A DNA stretch of 64,000 nt from Petrolisthes cinctipes (Eukaryota; Arthropoda; Malacostraca; Decapoda; Porcellanidae), in assembly GCA_033782935.1 (NCBI GenBank), contig JAWQEG010001317.1:7501-71500 (forward strand). The letters are read 5' to 3'. The translations under genes were made by a program, and so were the position numbers. Below are positions 46,101 to 61,100 of this stretch, in pieces; the stretch's first letter is position 1; every line of letters begins with the position of its first letter. The notes under the pieces were generated by a model, which worked only from the letters and a program-made list of their open reading frames with translations, was not told the DNA's origin and did not search any database.

Positions 46101-49100
46101 CCTGGTTCAGATTAGGTTAGATTAGGTCATGTCGAGTAAAATCAGACAAACTTTAGGTCATATTATCAATTATTTAAAGCGTTATTTACTTGTTTTACTC
46201 CGCAATCCAGCCTCTTGAGAGGGAGTGAGAATCAAACATGATCAAAATGCACTGGCGCACTTATATATATTTCGACTTATAGCAACAAGGATTGATGGAT
46301 TAACCGAAAATAGGTGGGGGAAAATTGTGTTTTCCATTTCTGTGGCTCATCCTAAACTTTACCATATAAATGACTCACAATTATTGTAGTGCATAGTATA
46401 TTATCGGTACAGTGAAAGTGCCATGTCATGAAATTTGGTATATTTATTATACAGTACAGTACCAGAATAATAAATTTACATTAATCACAACAGGGCTGAT
46501 TTGCAATTATTTTATTTCCATATTCCACATTATTCATTTTTACATTTTAAGCTAGATATTAACTGAATAGTGATTCTTTGTTGAATATACTGTATTGTAC
46601 TTTTTCTTGGTTTTACAAATAATTCTACAATTTCAGGGTGAAATTGAAGTAATTAATGAGCCATTGGATCAGAAATTCATCCCAGTAAACAGAGACGGTG
46701 CTGAAAAAAGAGTTCCTGCCTTGGTAAGTATAATGTGGCTGTGGTGGTGTTTCTTATTTAAGAGAAGATATTTTTGTGTATTTTGTAGAGACTTAGCACT
46801 CTCATTATCTAGCTATGGCGCAGTTCCCTCATCTTCCAACATCCCCCTTGTGTAATTTTTTGTCATAATGTGGCTGTGGATCAACAGTTGTCTGTTTCAT
46901 GTGAATAATTTAGTATTCAGTCTAAGGTATTTGTACTTTCATTCATGATATTGCACACAACTGTCAGAATCTTCATGAATCATGACTGTGCTGAATGCTT
47001 CTGTTCCTAAAGAGTTTGTCAATTGATTATGAATTATGATTGATAAACTCCATAATGTATTAAATTTCATGTAGTAGAGCTTTCATTAGCATCTAAAGAA
47101 AGTAGATTTGTGAAGAGTTCTTGCATAGTTGAGTAAAACTAAGCACTGTATATTCTGTGTTAGAAAAGAACGAGAAATATGTAGCAAGAAACATGTTAAA
47201 TGAATAGTTACCGGCACTTAACAGAGAAATAGATACTTGTACTGTACATTGTGTGTGCTTTACCATACTATGTATGATACTCTTACCCTTGTATGAAGGG
47301 TGCATCTGGTTGTGGATGTATGTTGTACTGTATTGATGTCATGTAACGAGAGGATTAATCAAGGTATATGGCGAGAGTGAGGTATTAAAATGGGGTATCA
47401 AGCAGGGAGGTTGCAGAGAGCTGTGGGCTGGAGGAAGTGAACAGTAAATTGAAGAAACAAAGATTGATGTTTTTTGGCAATTTTGCTGTTGCTCCTACCC
47501 TTGTGTAGAAGATTTATCGTGTTGTGGATTGCATGAATTTAATCATGATTGTGATCATGTGTGTGTTTGACAGCATAAAGGCTGGGCGCAGCGTGGCACC
47601 TATATAAAGTACAACCGCCCCCCAGTGCCAGACGACGGTGGCCTTCTCCCTGTAGGGGCACAGGAGGCATGGATAGAGATGATGGAGTTCCTTCGAAATG
47701 ACCTAAGCAGCGTTCTCACACTACCTCACCACAGGTCTGTGCAAGTTACACTTTTGCCATCCGGTCAGTCCTCACATCACACCGCACTACACAGAGTCCC
47801 CTTTGAGCAGAAAGGGCATGGTGGCCCCTTGGCATTGGAGTAATAATTTCCACAATATATAACTCGCTCCATGTGATTTCTGCCTACACCAATCACATAG
47901 CCACCATTTGATAGATAGAAGCAAAATACTGGACACAAATGGGATTAATATATTTTGATCTTAATTGCTAGAGAACCATTGACTTTTCTTGTATATGAAT
48001 CCCTGTTAGACAAACGTGCAAGTGTGATATGCAAACTATTATGTACTTCTGTGAAATGGAAATCACTACTGAATTTAAGCTTCTTATTTGTTTTTTACCA
48101 GATCTACTAATCCCTAATGGAGGAGCCACTGAATACAATTACTGCATTTTTTATCAATCAGGTTCTGGTCACAAGTTGTTTACGACCCAGGATTACACGA
48201 GAGCCTGGAGTCGTACCTGAGCAGATGTCATCGGTGGTATGAAATGGACAACTTAGAGGATTATGCTAGACACATTGTGGAGTCTGTACATCAGCTGGTA
48301 TTCCTTGTTTATGTGAGGATGGCCACTCACAAAGAAAGCAAGGTATGGTATTCATCAGAAAACTTGAGCTAAATGATACCCTTAACAAGGAGAAGGATAT
48401 AACATTAAAGGAAATGGCATGAGTAGTTGTAGTTGTTGTTGTTGTTGTAGTTCCCCAGACTGTCTGGCTGAGCAGTCCCGAGTCTGGTTGACCGAAGCCG
48501 CGCAGATGCTCGGACCCCCAAATGGGAGTCAGGGCCGGTACTTATAAAGAATTTAAGATTTTATCCTAAACTTCGTCATAGTTAAGATGAAGACATAACT
48601 TTCCTGTCCTAAGCACTAAGTCTTCGTCCTAATGCGAGACTTAGCTGGGTGAAAATCATAGACGGATGAAACAGTTACCTGCTAAATGTAGCAAGATTTT
48701 TTTTGTAATATTGTTATAATTTGAGGAAATAAAGAAAGGAAAATAGTGAAAATAAATTTTTAAATAATGAAGCGCATATTATTATACTTTTTTGATATGC
48801 AATGCATAGAATAATGCAAAAAAATGTGTGTAACTAAAATTTACGGACAAAGACATACCGAAGCCTAATATAGTTTTCGGACCAAAGAGGCCTTATTTAT
48901 TTCATCTTAATAAGTTTTATCATGATTGCAATATTTATGTGATGTTATATAATGTACATTGAATCATATTTTCAATGCAGAGGGGTAATACCAGGCCTGT
49001 ATAAGAAGAAAATCAGTGAAATGTAGGGAAATGCTAAGATTTGCAGCTAGCATTATGTCGGGAGTTTACCTAACCTCCAAAAGATATTAATCATATTTCG

Positions 49101-52100
49101 TCGAATATTATTTATAGAAGCCTGGTATTATCCCTCTGCATTGAAAATATGATTCAATGCACGTTATAGAACATCACATAAATATTTCAATCATGAAAAA
49201 ACTTATTAAGATGAAATAAATAAGGCTTCTTTGGTCCGAAAACCATATTAGGCTACCACTCCCCCCGACGCTCACCGCCATTTGATAACACGAGTTAAAT
49301 TAGCTTTTATCAGTATTCATTGTACTTTACTGAGATCACACACAGCATACTTTATAGAACAAAATATACTCAAAATTATATTTTATATCTCCTTATATAC
49401 GTCGCGATACACCGTGTTTATCATAAAAGTTAGGTGTAACAAGTGCAAAGTCAAATACACTCTGTTGCTCATTTTTCTGCCATGTTACCTCTCCTATGCA
49501 ATCTAAATAGTCATTTAACATTATCAAATTGTACTTTTCCATCCACTCTAATATTCTTCGCCCATTTCTATTTATAATTTGATTACTTCTGTACTCGGTC
49601 ACTCGGTGTACTGCTTTGTTTATGCCTTGGCGGGGAGTGGCGGAAACTAATTTCATGATTTCTACGGGATCCCCACACTTTCGGTTGCTTATGACAAAAT
49701 CTTAAGCCATTAGGATGCCCCCGGACCAAGTTTAAGCTAAGACGAGAGTTGTGAAGAGACATAAGGACTTATGACTAATTCTTAGGGATTTAGGACTTTT
49801 ATCCGCCATCTTGAGGCTTAGGACAGAATCATAGCGCTAAGACGAAGACTTAGTGCTTTATAAGTACCGGCCCAGGGTGATAGTGAGATCTGTTTCTTCG
49901 AAGGCAACAGACGAGGGGACTGCTGGTTCACGGGTATGTACCCCCGAGCCAACATTCCCACTGTCTGTAGTCTTCCTTGTTGTGCCACCCAATCGGGCGA
50001 TCTCGTCAGCTACCCAGAAGGAATGAGAAATAGTAAGAGAGACAGACAGAACAGGCCAGGGTATGGTAGAGGATGCCAAATTCCTCATTTCTGGATAGAA
50101 CCAGCCCACACCAGTGGGAAGGGGTGATAGAGAGGTGGGACAGCAAGTACAAAGGAAAGAAAAGGAACGGAGGGATAGTTGAAGAACTGAAAAGAATTGG
50201 CTGGGGCCGAAGGGACGTCATAACCCTTAAAGTACTGCCCACGTCACCGCAGGCAATACTTCCCTTACGGGGTGGCATGAGTAGTAGGGCTTACTGCATC
50301 ATTTTTGTTTGAAATTGAGGCTAGTTTTTCATAGTTAAATACTTGGTTAAATTTTATATTAAACCTCCAGATGGGTCAATAACTTTTGGAAATGACTAAT
50401 GCACTGTCTCTCTTTGTATTATACAGAACTGTTCCTCAAATATAGTGCCAAAATAAAGAAGACATACTCAGTTTTGACTGCAATTTTCACCATAGGGTAG
50501 TAATGTGATAGATGGCAAACTACTTTAAGGAGATGAAACTCACTTGGCTAGTTGCCCTTCTTTTTGTTAAGCTTACCAAGTTTGGATGAGATTCCAGACC
50601 TTTAAATTAGTACAGTAGTTACACTCCTAGTATACTTTGACAATGTGAATTTTGCCAGATACAGTATGTATTTCCTAATCTTTATCAAGTTTTTCATGCT
50701 TGAACAAAGTAGAATAGGATGAGATTAGGATAGCAGTAGTGAGATTGAAAATGGGAAAGGCCCCAGATGTAGACGGAATAACTGCGGAAATGCTGATTGC
50801 AATATTGCCTGCCCCTCAGCTCCATTCAAACGCTCAAACCCACTAGACCACCACTAGATCATTACAGTTGACTCTTTAGTAAGGCAATGTCTTTTGTTTC
50901 AGACTTGCCATATAACGCCGTCTGTGTTTGGAGACATCATATACGAGAACTACGTGTTTGATATTTGCAAACTGTTTGACCTGTGTGCAGTGTATGGTCT
51001 CACCAACAGTCAGCTCCTGAGTCAGATGCTGAGTAACATCTTCAAGCATCAACCTAACTACTACAGTGACCTGGTGGAGGCTGTTCCTTCTGTTAGAAAT
51101 GTAAGTTTTGTTCCTGGTATGCTAATTTTGTTAATCATACAGGTCTGGAGCAAAGCACTGTGTCCCAGTCCTTATTTTATAACTTTGTAGTACTATACAG
51201 TACTATGATTCTGTTATCATATTTGGGAACAGTCTCAACAAGGGTGCTTGATGCCATTCAAAGGAAGGCTGTCTGCCTCACCAATGACCCACACTCTCCT
51301 CTAACTTTGATCTCCTTTCTCTCCATTGTAGTGTTGCTTCCCTCGCTTTCCACCATCACTGCTATGCAGAACTTCCAAACTGTGTCCCACCTCCACTACT
51401 TCAGCCCCAATATACTAGAAGACCTGTGTCCTCCCAAAGCCACAGTGTCAGTGTATCCAATTCTAACCTAATGCATCATTTACATATTTTCTTTATATCT
51501 ATACTGCTACATCATGTAATGATCCTCCACCATCTTTATTCCTCCAAACTTAAGACTTTCCAACCTTCAAAAGGATCATGTACCAACATTGTTTATATAA
51601 GGACTATTGATTTGTTCTTCATTTTTATAGGCATAGCTATGAGTGTGTAATTTGCCCTTGCAATTGCTTTAACCATAAAGATAGATGTATATAATTATAA
51701 AGGTTGTCCCAGATTATATGTGTCACACTTTAGGAAACACTTAATTACTTTATTCTTAGCATAATATTTTCTATGGTGAAATGTCCAACTCATTAATAAT
51801 GTGACGGTTGATAAATAATAGAACTCCCCTGTTTTTCATAAATGTCCTCTCCCTGTCCTGGGTAGTCAGAGTAGCGAGCAGGTGGAACAAAGGGACAGGG
51901 AGAGTCCATTTATGAAAAACAGGGAAGTTCTATTATCAACTGTCACAACCCTCTACCCGCGGGCATTCTGGCTCGTGCCACCTCTGTATTGCAGGCCATT
52001 TTCCATGATGTAAACAACAACAACAACAGCTAATAACGTGTAAACCACTTATGCTACATTATATATGATACATGATATTGAAGCACAATCCTTTAGCTGT

Positions 52101-55100
52101 CTCCTGATGTACTTGTGAAGACTAAATGGACATCTGTAGGATGGGTAGCCAGCTCAGAATGACCACAACTCAAAATTCATTTTTACACTCTCCTTACATA
52201 TCTAAGTCCGTTTTCACGCTCTGATTTAGTCATAAAACGTGTCAGAATCACAGTTTTCAACACAACAATATGAAATATAATGTCACTGTCGTTTTTATGT
52301 ACCTATATGGTAATTACCGCAAAAGCGGAGCACTGCAAATACATCCTCACACACTCACTGCTCTTCCCACACTGACTGCTAGTGGCTGCCACTGGCTGGG
52401 CTGACTCAGGGGAGTACCTAGGCATTCACACCCTTTGTTGTGAGCCAAAACAAGCTTGTTAAGGGGCTTGCAAATTTAATAACTACACTGTCGACTTATG
52501 TCGTCACTCTCGCAGTTACCCACACTTGTTGGTGGTGTCAACTTATGTTGGTTAAGGGGTTAATAATGAGTTTTGGACATTTCACCATAGAACATTTTAT
52601 GCTTAAAGTAATGAAATTAGGTGCTTCCTAAAGTATGGCATGTATATTTGGGACACCTTATATATACACACACTCCCTTACAGTACATTACTAACAAATA
52701 TTTTTCCGTTCCATTACAGGCTTTGGAGAAAATTGAAGATAAACTTGGTGTGTCTGAACATACCATTATATTTCCAGTGGCCCTTGGGACCAGCTCCTCC
52801 AATATGTCTCTAGCAGAAATAGAAGACATAGTTAACTTTCTGTTAGACACATTTTTCTCTTTACAAATGTTCCTGTCCCTCCACCCACCTGCTGCCAAAT
52901 ATTTCTCAGATGATAATTTTGATATAAAGTAAGTAGGTTTAGTGAAAGTTGCATTATCAGCATTGTAACTTCCAGTGCATGCTCTGCTAAAGATCCTTGC
53001 TAGAATGATTTTTGATTTGTGGCATATCCATGATACTTGTAGGTAGAAGTGAATTTATGTCCATTTCCAATAAATGAAGTAATATTGTTTATATGTTGAA
53101 CCATTTTATGTTTAACTCTGTAAGCACTGCTAATAGCAGCGCTCAATATTTCTTAACTCTGAACTTGTAACTTAACCTAAAGGTTGGGATATTGATTCAA
53201 CTCAGGAGGGACAGATTATATTAATTTCTCCAAATTACGTTTCAGTTGTTAATCATAATGCCACCAAATGTAGTCCAGATTAAGCAGTGCATTCTGATGT
53301 GGTTAGGAAATCCATATTGAGCTAGATTCCAAAGAGAGCAAGTTTTATTATATCGTACTTTAAAATATTGTATTTCATTGTGTGTGTGTTTATTTTCAGG
53401 AGGTAGTATCTATAGGAATCACTCATTTCTTTTGTATTAACTTCTATATTCACAAATACCTAGTTTGTGGTAATGTATGTCAATGGAACTTCTTAATTTT
53501 GCTTTTTATGTATTTCTAGTTATGGGGGTTAAGATGATTTCTCATGCAGTCATATTGTAGCAGTTTTTACTTCAAAAGGGAGGATGAGGAAATTCTTCAT
53601 TACTTACATTTTCTTGGCAGAATATCAGTGTTCTACGAGAGAGTGTTCCCAGCATTGATGAGTGAGCTGAGTGAGTGTGATGCTATGTATGAACCAGAAC
53701 CCACCTTAGTAAAAAAGATTGAATTAACTCGATCACTGCTGCTGGTAGGGTTCAGGTCCCTCCTCCACCATAAGTGCCTCACAGCCCTCCAAGCAGACTC
53801 GTGAGTATTCTCCTTTACTTTGAACACACACAACCCTGCTCAGATTTATTTCCTTAAATATTACTTGATGACCTTTATATTTTTCTCTGACTAGCACTGG
53901 ATGATATTTCTTGTCAAATAGAAGCTGTCATGACTTTGAAGGATTGCAAGTTATTTCATTTTATCTAAAAACAGCTAAACAGATTTTGAATTGAGTACTT
54001 GGGCTAATGCCAGTTGGATTTTGTATGTTATAGGAAGCACTCCACTGAATCTATTTTTATTTTATAAATAAAAGAACTTGAATCTTAATTTTGATAATAC
54101 AGCATACTAGAGTATATGATAATGTATTAATGCTGTACACATTCTCCCTTAGAATGTCTACAACTGTGGTTGGGGAGTGCTTGGAAAACTACATGAATAT
54201 AATGTCCACTTGTGCCGGTGAGAAGACATTCATTGCTGATTACTGTTCGGCATACTCTGTAAAAGATGATGTTGAATTATTTCAGGTGAGCATTATTGAG
54301 CTCTGTTTCTGTACATTATAAACTATATGAAGTGCTTATAGTAAGATAACTTTAATGAATAGTAAAACCTCTTTTACCAGCTTTTCCATGGATCCATGAA
54401 TTTTGAAGGAGAAAGAAGTTATCAAGAAAGTTCTTCATCCTTAGAAAACATTTTTCTTTATTTTAAAGGGCGGTGGACTATACACAGGAAAAGATGAGGA
54501 ATAGATTGGGAGAAGTTTATGACAGTGACAAATAAGATTACTCATTGACACTGTTGTACTTGGAGCTTAGTACTTGTTATCATTGTCATCTGGTCCTCGA
54601 TTTTACTTTAAAATTGTGTTTGGTTATATATTGCAGAAACATGGTGGTGATACAACAATGCTAAGTTTTGTAAAAGATGTTGTTGCAACAGCAGTCAATG
54701 ACCTGGGACTTTCTTCCAATGTTGAGAACCTCACCCTCAGCAACCCTCCATCATCTACACTACCAGTTGAGGTACTATCAGTGAAGTAGTGTGAAAAGTA
54801 TGCATTAAAACTTCTTCAAATGTTACTCAGCTTCAAGTAATGATTAGGTTATCTGACTATAATGTGGACATGCTGTAGTTGCCATTGCCTTTGCATAAAT
54901 TTCGCTTGTCTCAGGGTTGGATTCCAATGTGGAGTAACTTGCTCAGGTGTGTTGGAATTGAAAAGGTAAAATAGTGAAAGCTCCAGTTTTCTGATTTGTA
55001 GGTATAAATCTATCGCCTCGGGGGATTAGAAAAGTGTGTTCGGTATAACCACACTTCAGAATATAGTTTATTGGTTCTCTTTAGTGTCAGATGTTCTATT

Positions 55101-58100
55101 TTGCATTCTCGTATATAAAATATGTGCATGATATTTTTCCAATAATTTGTCTTATTACTTTTGAAGACATTGTTCACTAAAATTCTTCTTGATTGCAGAG
55201 CACGAGTGATGGCAGTGGAATGAATGGTTATGGCAGTGTCCCTGGAGATGTGGAGTTGGCCTCAATGGTGTCCAGTGTTCAGGATCTACTGCCACACCTG
55301 GGAGCTGGGTTCATCCATCAGTGTCTCAAGTATGTTTATCTTTATCAGTCATAACTTCATACACTAGATTGAAAGTACTCAACCTTTTCTGGTACCTAAT
55401 GCCAGTTGAGTTAGCAGTCACTAAGGGCTCAAGTCAGACCTGGGGATCACACTGTTCACTCATTATGTCTTGGATCATCCCTGTGGTGGGGCGGATTGTC
55501 TGGAAAAGAACCAAAGTTAAATAATTAAAGTGAAGTTACTTTGTTAAGGTAATGAGCACAGAATTGTCTACTTTTTCTTTTTTCTTCAAATATTACCTTC
55601 CAAGTTGCATTCTGTGGCACTGTACGCTCAATGTGACAGGATATACGGCCCCATACACTAGCTGCAGTATTTGATTGAGAAATAACTGTCATGTCTCTTA
55701 TTTCTCTGCTAGGTACTATAGCTACTCAACAGAGGAAGTAATAAATGCATTACTGGTGGAAAATCTTCCTCCCTCACTATCTACTCTGGATCGGTCAGCA
55801 CCCCTGGACGAAAGACCTTCCCCACGCCCTTCGTCACCATCCCCATCAGAGGCATCACTACCACCTAATACCACTGAGAATGGACAGGTTAACTCAGGAT
55901 AAAAAATATCAATTTGATATTTTTCTCTGCAAGCCAACTGGCCTTCTTGTTGAAGATTTATGTTCATATTGTATTTTGTGATATAGTATACATATGAAAA
56001 TGCTCATAACTGAATATAAATATGGTGACTAGGTGATTAAAATTGACACAAGTGATTTCTATTTCAGAGCAAAGGTGAAGAGAAGCATGAAATCATGGAC
56101 CGAGCCAATGTTTATGCCAACGATGAATTTGATGTTTTCAGTAACGTACAGGTTGACCGCTCCAAAATTCACAAAGGAAAAATGGCAAAGAAACTAGTAA
56201 ATGATGAAGAGAACAAGGAAACTGTAGAGAAGGTAAATTTTCTGATGTTTCATTGTTGTGAAAGTAGGCATCTATCTATTGTTTCCCAATTGGGGATAAG
56301 TTAGTTCTGTTTATGGACTCGCCTTATTTGTGACATTTGGTTGTTGCTGGTGCACTTCTTTTAGTGTTGCCTTCCTAATATCTCCCCGTTATCATCCTCG
56401 CCAGCTGAAGGAGATAGCACGCCAGTATGATGAGCGAGGAGGAACAAGCATTTATGAGGACGAGTTTCGGTATGAGGAGGAAAGTTACAGACCTTATGAA
56501 TATGATGATGAGTATGATGACACCTATGATGACAATGAAGCTGGCAACATAGATGAGTTTAGTGCTGAGAAGGTTAAAAGGTATGTGTATCATGATTGCT
56601 GTTCAGTAATTAAGAGTCCAGGAGAGAAATATTAATTCTAGATACAGTAGAGTGAAGTATGCCATATTGAGGAGGAGACTTTATAGACAAAAATGATTGT
56701 ACTGTGGTTTTGTATGAAAAAATAGTGTAAATGTAACTGAAAATATAATTTAAAAGGTATTGTAATCTTCCAATTGCTTCTTATTTAACTGAAAATAATT
56801 GAATGTGTGGGTAAAAATGTAGTATAGAATGCTCATCTGTTGTCCTTCACTCACATAGGCGACCTGGAATAATTGGGGCTGGACGACTCAACACACATAT
56901 TGAATATGCTTATGCTCAAGAGTCTTCTGAAGAGAAATCTGATGCTGAGGTGGAAGAAGGTTCCAAGGAAGAGTCTGCCAATAATCTTGTTCATTCAACA
57001 AATAGGTTAGTTTCTTATTCAAAATTCTTTTTAATGTTGCTAGTATGCTGGCTCTCAATTGTACATACATGTGAATGTCGGAGTAAATGAGGACACAAAA
57101 TATCTTTCTTCTGAGATGGTTAATTTGAATCAGGTCAATAGATTGTTGCTGGTCATATCAAAATTGTTAATTATATATAACCCCATATTGCTGTAATACA
57201 GCATCAGAAGATGTAGTCTTAGAAAAATTAATTAGTGTATAAAGTATGGATGAGTGATGGTACTTACTCTCTCCTTTCAATAATGTGTGTTTAAGAAGAG
57301 TTATCCCTTTATCCAAAGACCAAAGAATAGAGTCAGCACTAGAGGCGTTCAGAGGATAATCAAGAACACGTCAAGCAAACCAAAACGGCCATCACCTGAA
57401 CTCAACCACACAAATGAAAGAGATCCACAGGAAGAGGCAGATGTTACTCTACCTTCACATAAAACAGAAATGAAACCCTTCTGTGAAAACCCAGAAGATG
57501 TGAGAAGAAGAGCAGAACAAAGGAGACAGGACAGAGAGGCACATCGTAGAAAAGGGTAAGAAGAATATCCAGCTCTGTTATTTATAAAGAAAGGAAGTTG
57601 TTGTTGTTGTTGAAGTTCCTAAAGCTGTCTGGCCGAACAGCCCCGAGTTCTTGAGGAAGGCTATGGCTTGAACCGGGCTTTCCCACAGTGCCCTCAGTGA
57701 GTGTATCTTGTGTTGTTGGCGAGTGTCGTTGTGTTCGTTGCAGTCTTCCATGATGTGTTTAATAGAATGGGGTGCTGTGTTGCATCATGGGCAGGTATCT
57801 GTGATGGCTCTGTCTAGTTTCTTTTGATATGTTAGAAGAGCCGGATGGTGGCCGCTTCTCAACCTGGCCAGGTGAACTCTGTCTTCGCGGGGTAGGGAGA
57901 ATTCTGATGGGTGGATGTCAGGGGGTCGTGCATGCAGCAGGGTGTTGTTTTTAAGTTTTTTGATGGAATGGTGGGTGATTTGAGTGTGGATGTGTTTTTT
58001 GAGGCTGGTTTGGGGTGGGCAGGGTGTAAGAGATGATAGTATTTGTGTGTGGTATCGTGTACTGGGGGTTGTTTTGATGTTTCTTGGCATCTCTGGGTGT

Positions 58101-61100
58101 TTTACCATGTAGTGTAGTGGGTGGTGTAGATTTCTGGAGGCTGCGGCAAATGTTTGTGTGCCTCTCATGTCAAGGTGGTCCTTAATCTTGAGGATTTTGG
58201 TTTCGTGGTGTAAGTGATCTGTAGGTGTGGTAGCTGTGCAGCCTGTGATTATTCTTAGGGCTCTGTTTTGTATGGTCTGTAGGGTGTTGAGATGAGTCTC
58301 AGTGAGGTTTGAGGCCCAGGTGGGGCTTGCGTAATCCATCACTGATCGGATATATTGTTTGTACACTGTGGTTGTGGTTTCTTTGGTGTGTCCAAATGTT
58401 GTGCTGGTAAGTGATCTGAGGGCCTTGAGTCTTTGCATGCATTTGTTTTTGATGGTTGTGATGTGTTGTTTGAATGTCATAGATGTGTTGTATGTTATGC
58501 CAAGTATTTTGGGTGTGTGTGTATGTGGTATAGGTGTGTTGTTTATGGTGAGGTGTGGTGTGTAGCGGTGTTCTGCATTCCAGTTGGTGAGAAGGGTGGC
58601 TGTTGACTTGGTGGGTGCTATTTTAAGTCTATTTGTGATGGACCAGGCATTGAGTGTGTTGAGGTAGGGTTGGAGGATGTGAGTGGCTGTGTCTGCATTT
58701 CTGTGTGTACATGTGAGTGTTATGTCGTCTGCGTAGGAGGCTACTTGTATTTGTGGTATCTGGGGTGTTGGTAGGTCGTGCATGTACAAGTTGAAAAGGC
58801 TGGGTGAGAGTACTGAGCCTTGGGGGACGCCGTTGGTGAAGCTTTTTATGTTAGATGATTGACCAGCATGTGTAACATGGGCTATTCTTCCTCCCAAGAA
58901 GCTGGTTAGCCATCTTTTTGTATTGTTGTGCATGTTTGTGTTGTATATTTTGTTTGTGAGGATGTGGCGGGTGATGGCATCAAATGCTTTACTAATGTCC
59001 AGTGTGACTAGGAGTGTTCTGTGTGGGGGTCTATCTGAGTTGATGCCATCATAAATTCTTTGTGTGAGGTCTGTGAGAAGAGTGTTTGTTGAGTGTAGTG
59101 GTCTGAAACCATGTTGTGTGGATGCAAGGGGAATGTGTGGTGTGATTTGGGTGATGATGAGGCGTTCGATAATCTTGGAGGGGGTGCAAAGGAGGGTAAT
59201 GGGGTGGTGTGATGAGGGTAGTGTGGGGTCTTTATTGGGTTTGGGGATAGTGATGATGTTTCCATGTTTCCAGATGTTGGGTATTGTGTTGTGTGAGTAG
59301 CTGTGGTTTGCTATGTTAGTGAGTGCTTGTATGCCTTGTGGTCCGAGGTGTTTGAGGTGAATGTTGCTGATGTTGTCTGGACCACAGGCAGGTGAGTGTT
59401 TGAGGTTGTGGATGATGTGGTTTGTTTGATGGTTTGTGAATGGTGTGTGGACTGAGTCAGTGGGGAAGTATCTCCTGCGTCTGATGACTCGTCGGTCTTC
59501 AGGGTGCTGGTGGAGGTGGCTGGTGTGGGAAAAGTGCTGGATGAGGGTGTTTGCTTGTTGTTTGTTTGAGGGTATGATGTTTGTTGTTGTGATGGCTGCG
59601 TGTGATTGTGTAGTGTTGTTGTTGGATGGTGTGATGCTGTTTAGTGTTTTGTAAAGTTTTTGGTGTTTGTTTTGTGATTAAGTGTGTTGACAAACCTTTG
59701 CCAATTTAGTGTTTTCTGTTCTTTGATTTTGTTGTTTATTTGTGTGTTTAGTGTTTGTATTTGGTGTACTGTGTGATGTGTGAGTGGGGTTGGGGGTGAG
59801 TGTTTGAGTTTGTCTCGTTGTCTGATGAGGCCCTGAATTTCTGATGTAAAGTTGGGGTTGTATTTTCTTCTGTTGCCTCTGGGGATGTGTTTGTTGTTTG
59901 CGGTTTGTATGATTGTGTTGAATTTTTGTATGGTAGTGTTGATGTTTGTGATGGGTGTATTGTTCAGTTTTTCAAGGTGATCTTCTGTGTCTGTAGTGAA
60001 GATGTCCCAGTTGGCTTTGGTGTAGTTAGTGTATGTGTGTCTGTGGCCAGCTGGGGTGGTTCTTGATTTAGTTGTGATGATGATTGGGAGGTGGTCGGAG
60101 CCGAGTGTGTTAACCACCCTCCATGATGTTCTGGGTGCTAGGTTGGGGGAGCAGAAGGTGATGTCGAGTGTTGTTGGTTGGTAGAGGGCTTGGTGAGGGA
60201 TGTGGGTGTGTTGGTGTGTGTTGTTTAGTGTGATGAGGTTGTCTGTTTGGGAGAGGATTTCAAGTCCTCTGTTAGTGTCTGGGTTGTTGATATACCAGGC
60301 CGATGTCTTGGCGTTGAAGTCACCACCTAGGATGAGGTTAGGTTGGCTGGTGATTTGTTGGAGTTGGGGGGTGAAGTTATGGGGAACTGTTGGGCTGGTT
60401 TGAGGGGGGATGTATATGTTGGCTATTGTGGTGCTTGTTGTTTTGCCGGTGCATATTTTGATGGCCTGGATTTCTGTGATGGTGTCGTGGTGGGGGAGAA
60501 GGGATTTGAGATGTGTACTGGTTTCTGTGTAGTTGATGGGTTTGTGGATTAAGGTGATGAGTCCGCCGCCATTGCCGTTGGTTATATCTTGTCTGATGGT
60601 GGTGTAATTGGGGAATGTAGGTGTTTTGTGTGTGTTATGTAATCTGGTTTCTTGTACGATGGCAATATGTATGTTGTGTTGTTGTTGTTGTTGTTGTTGT
60701 TGTTCCTCAAGCTGTCTGGCCGAACAGCCCCGAGTTCTTGAGGAAGGCTATGGCTTGAACCGGGCTTTCCCACAGTGCCCTCAGTGAGTGTATCTTGTGT
60801 TGTTGGCGAGTGTCGTTGTGTTCGTTGCAGTCTTCCATGATGTGTTTAATAGAATGGGGTGCTGTGTTGCATCCTGGGCAGGTATCTGTGATGGCTCTGT
60901 CTAGTTTCTTTTGATATGTCAGAAGAGCCGGATGGTGGCCGCTTCTCAACCTGGCCAGGTGGACTCTGTCTTCGCGGGGTAGGGAGGATTCTGATGGGTG
61001 GATGTCAGGGGGTCGTGCATGCAGCAGGGTGTTGTTTTTAAGTTTTTTGATGGAATGGTGGGTGATTTGAGTGTGGATGTGTTTTTGGAGGCTGGTTTGG

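Larger units (their letters stand above)
48532..49873. mobile_element. 1,342-bp element with GGGCCGGTACTTATAAAG inverted ends (ASCC2 intron 4)
   Basis: The left end GGGCCGGTACTTATAAAG and the right end CTTTATAAGTACCGGCCC are perfect inverted repeats. The next ~100 bp on each side share CTAAGACGAAGACTTAG-like segments in inverted order. The interior holds a palindrome and a LINE endonuclease fragment. No transposase frame; the superfamily is not assigned. Confidence 0.85.

Noticed and set aside
50006..50312. Overlapping frames on both strands
   Set aside because: They coincide with the SINE-like repeat and its flank; similar frames appear in its other copies for the same reason.
58359..60552. 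+ strand Cys/Val/Trp-rich frames
   Set aside because: Shadows of the antisense LINE in ASCC2 intron 15.
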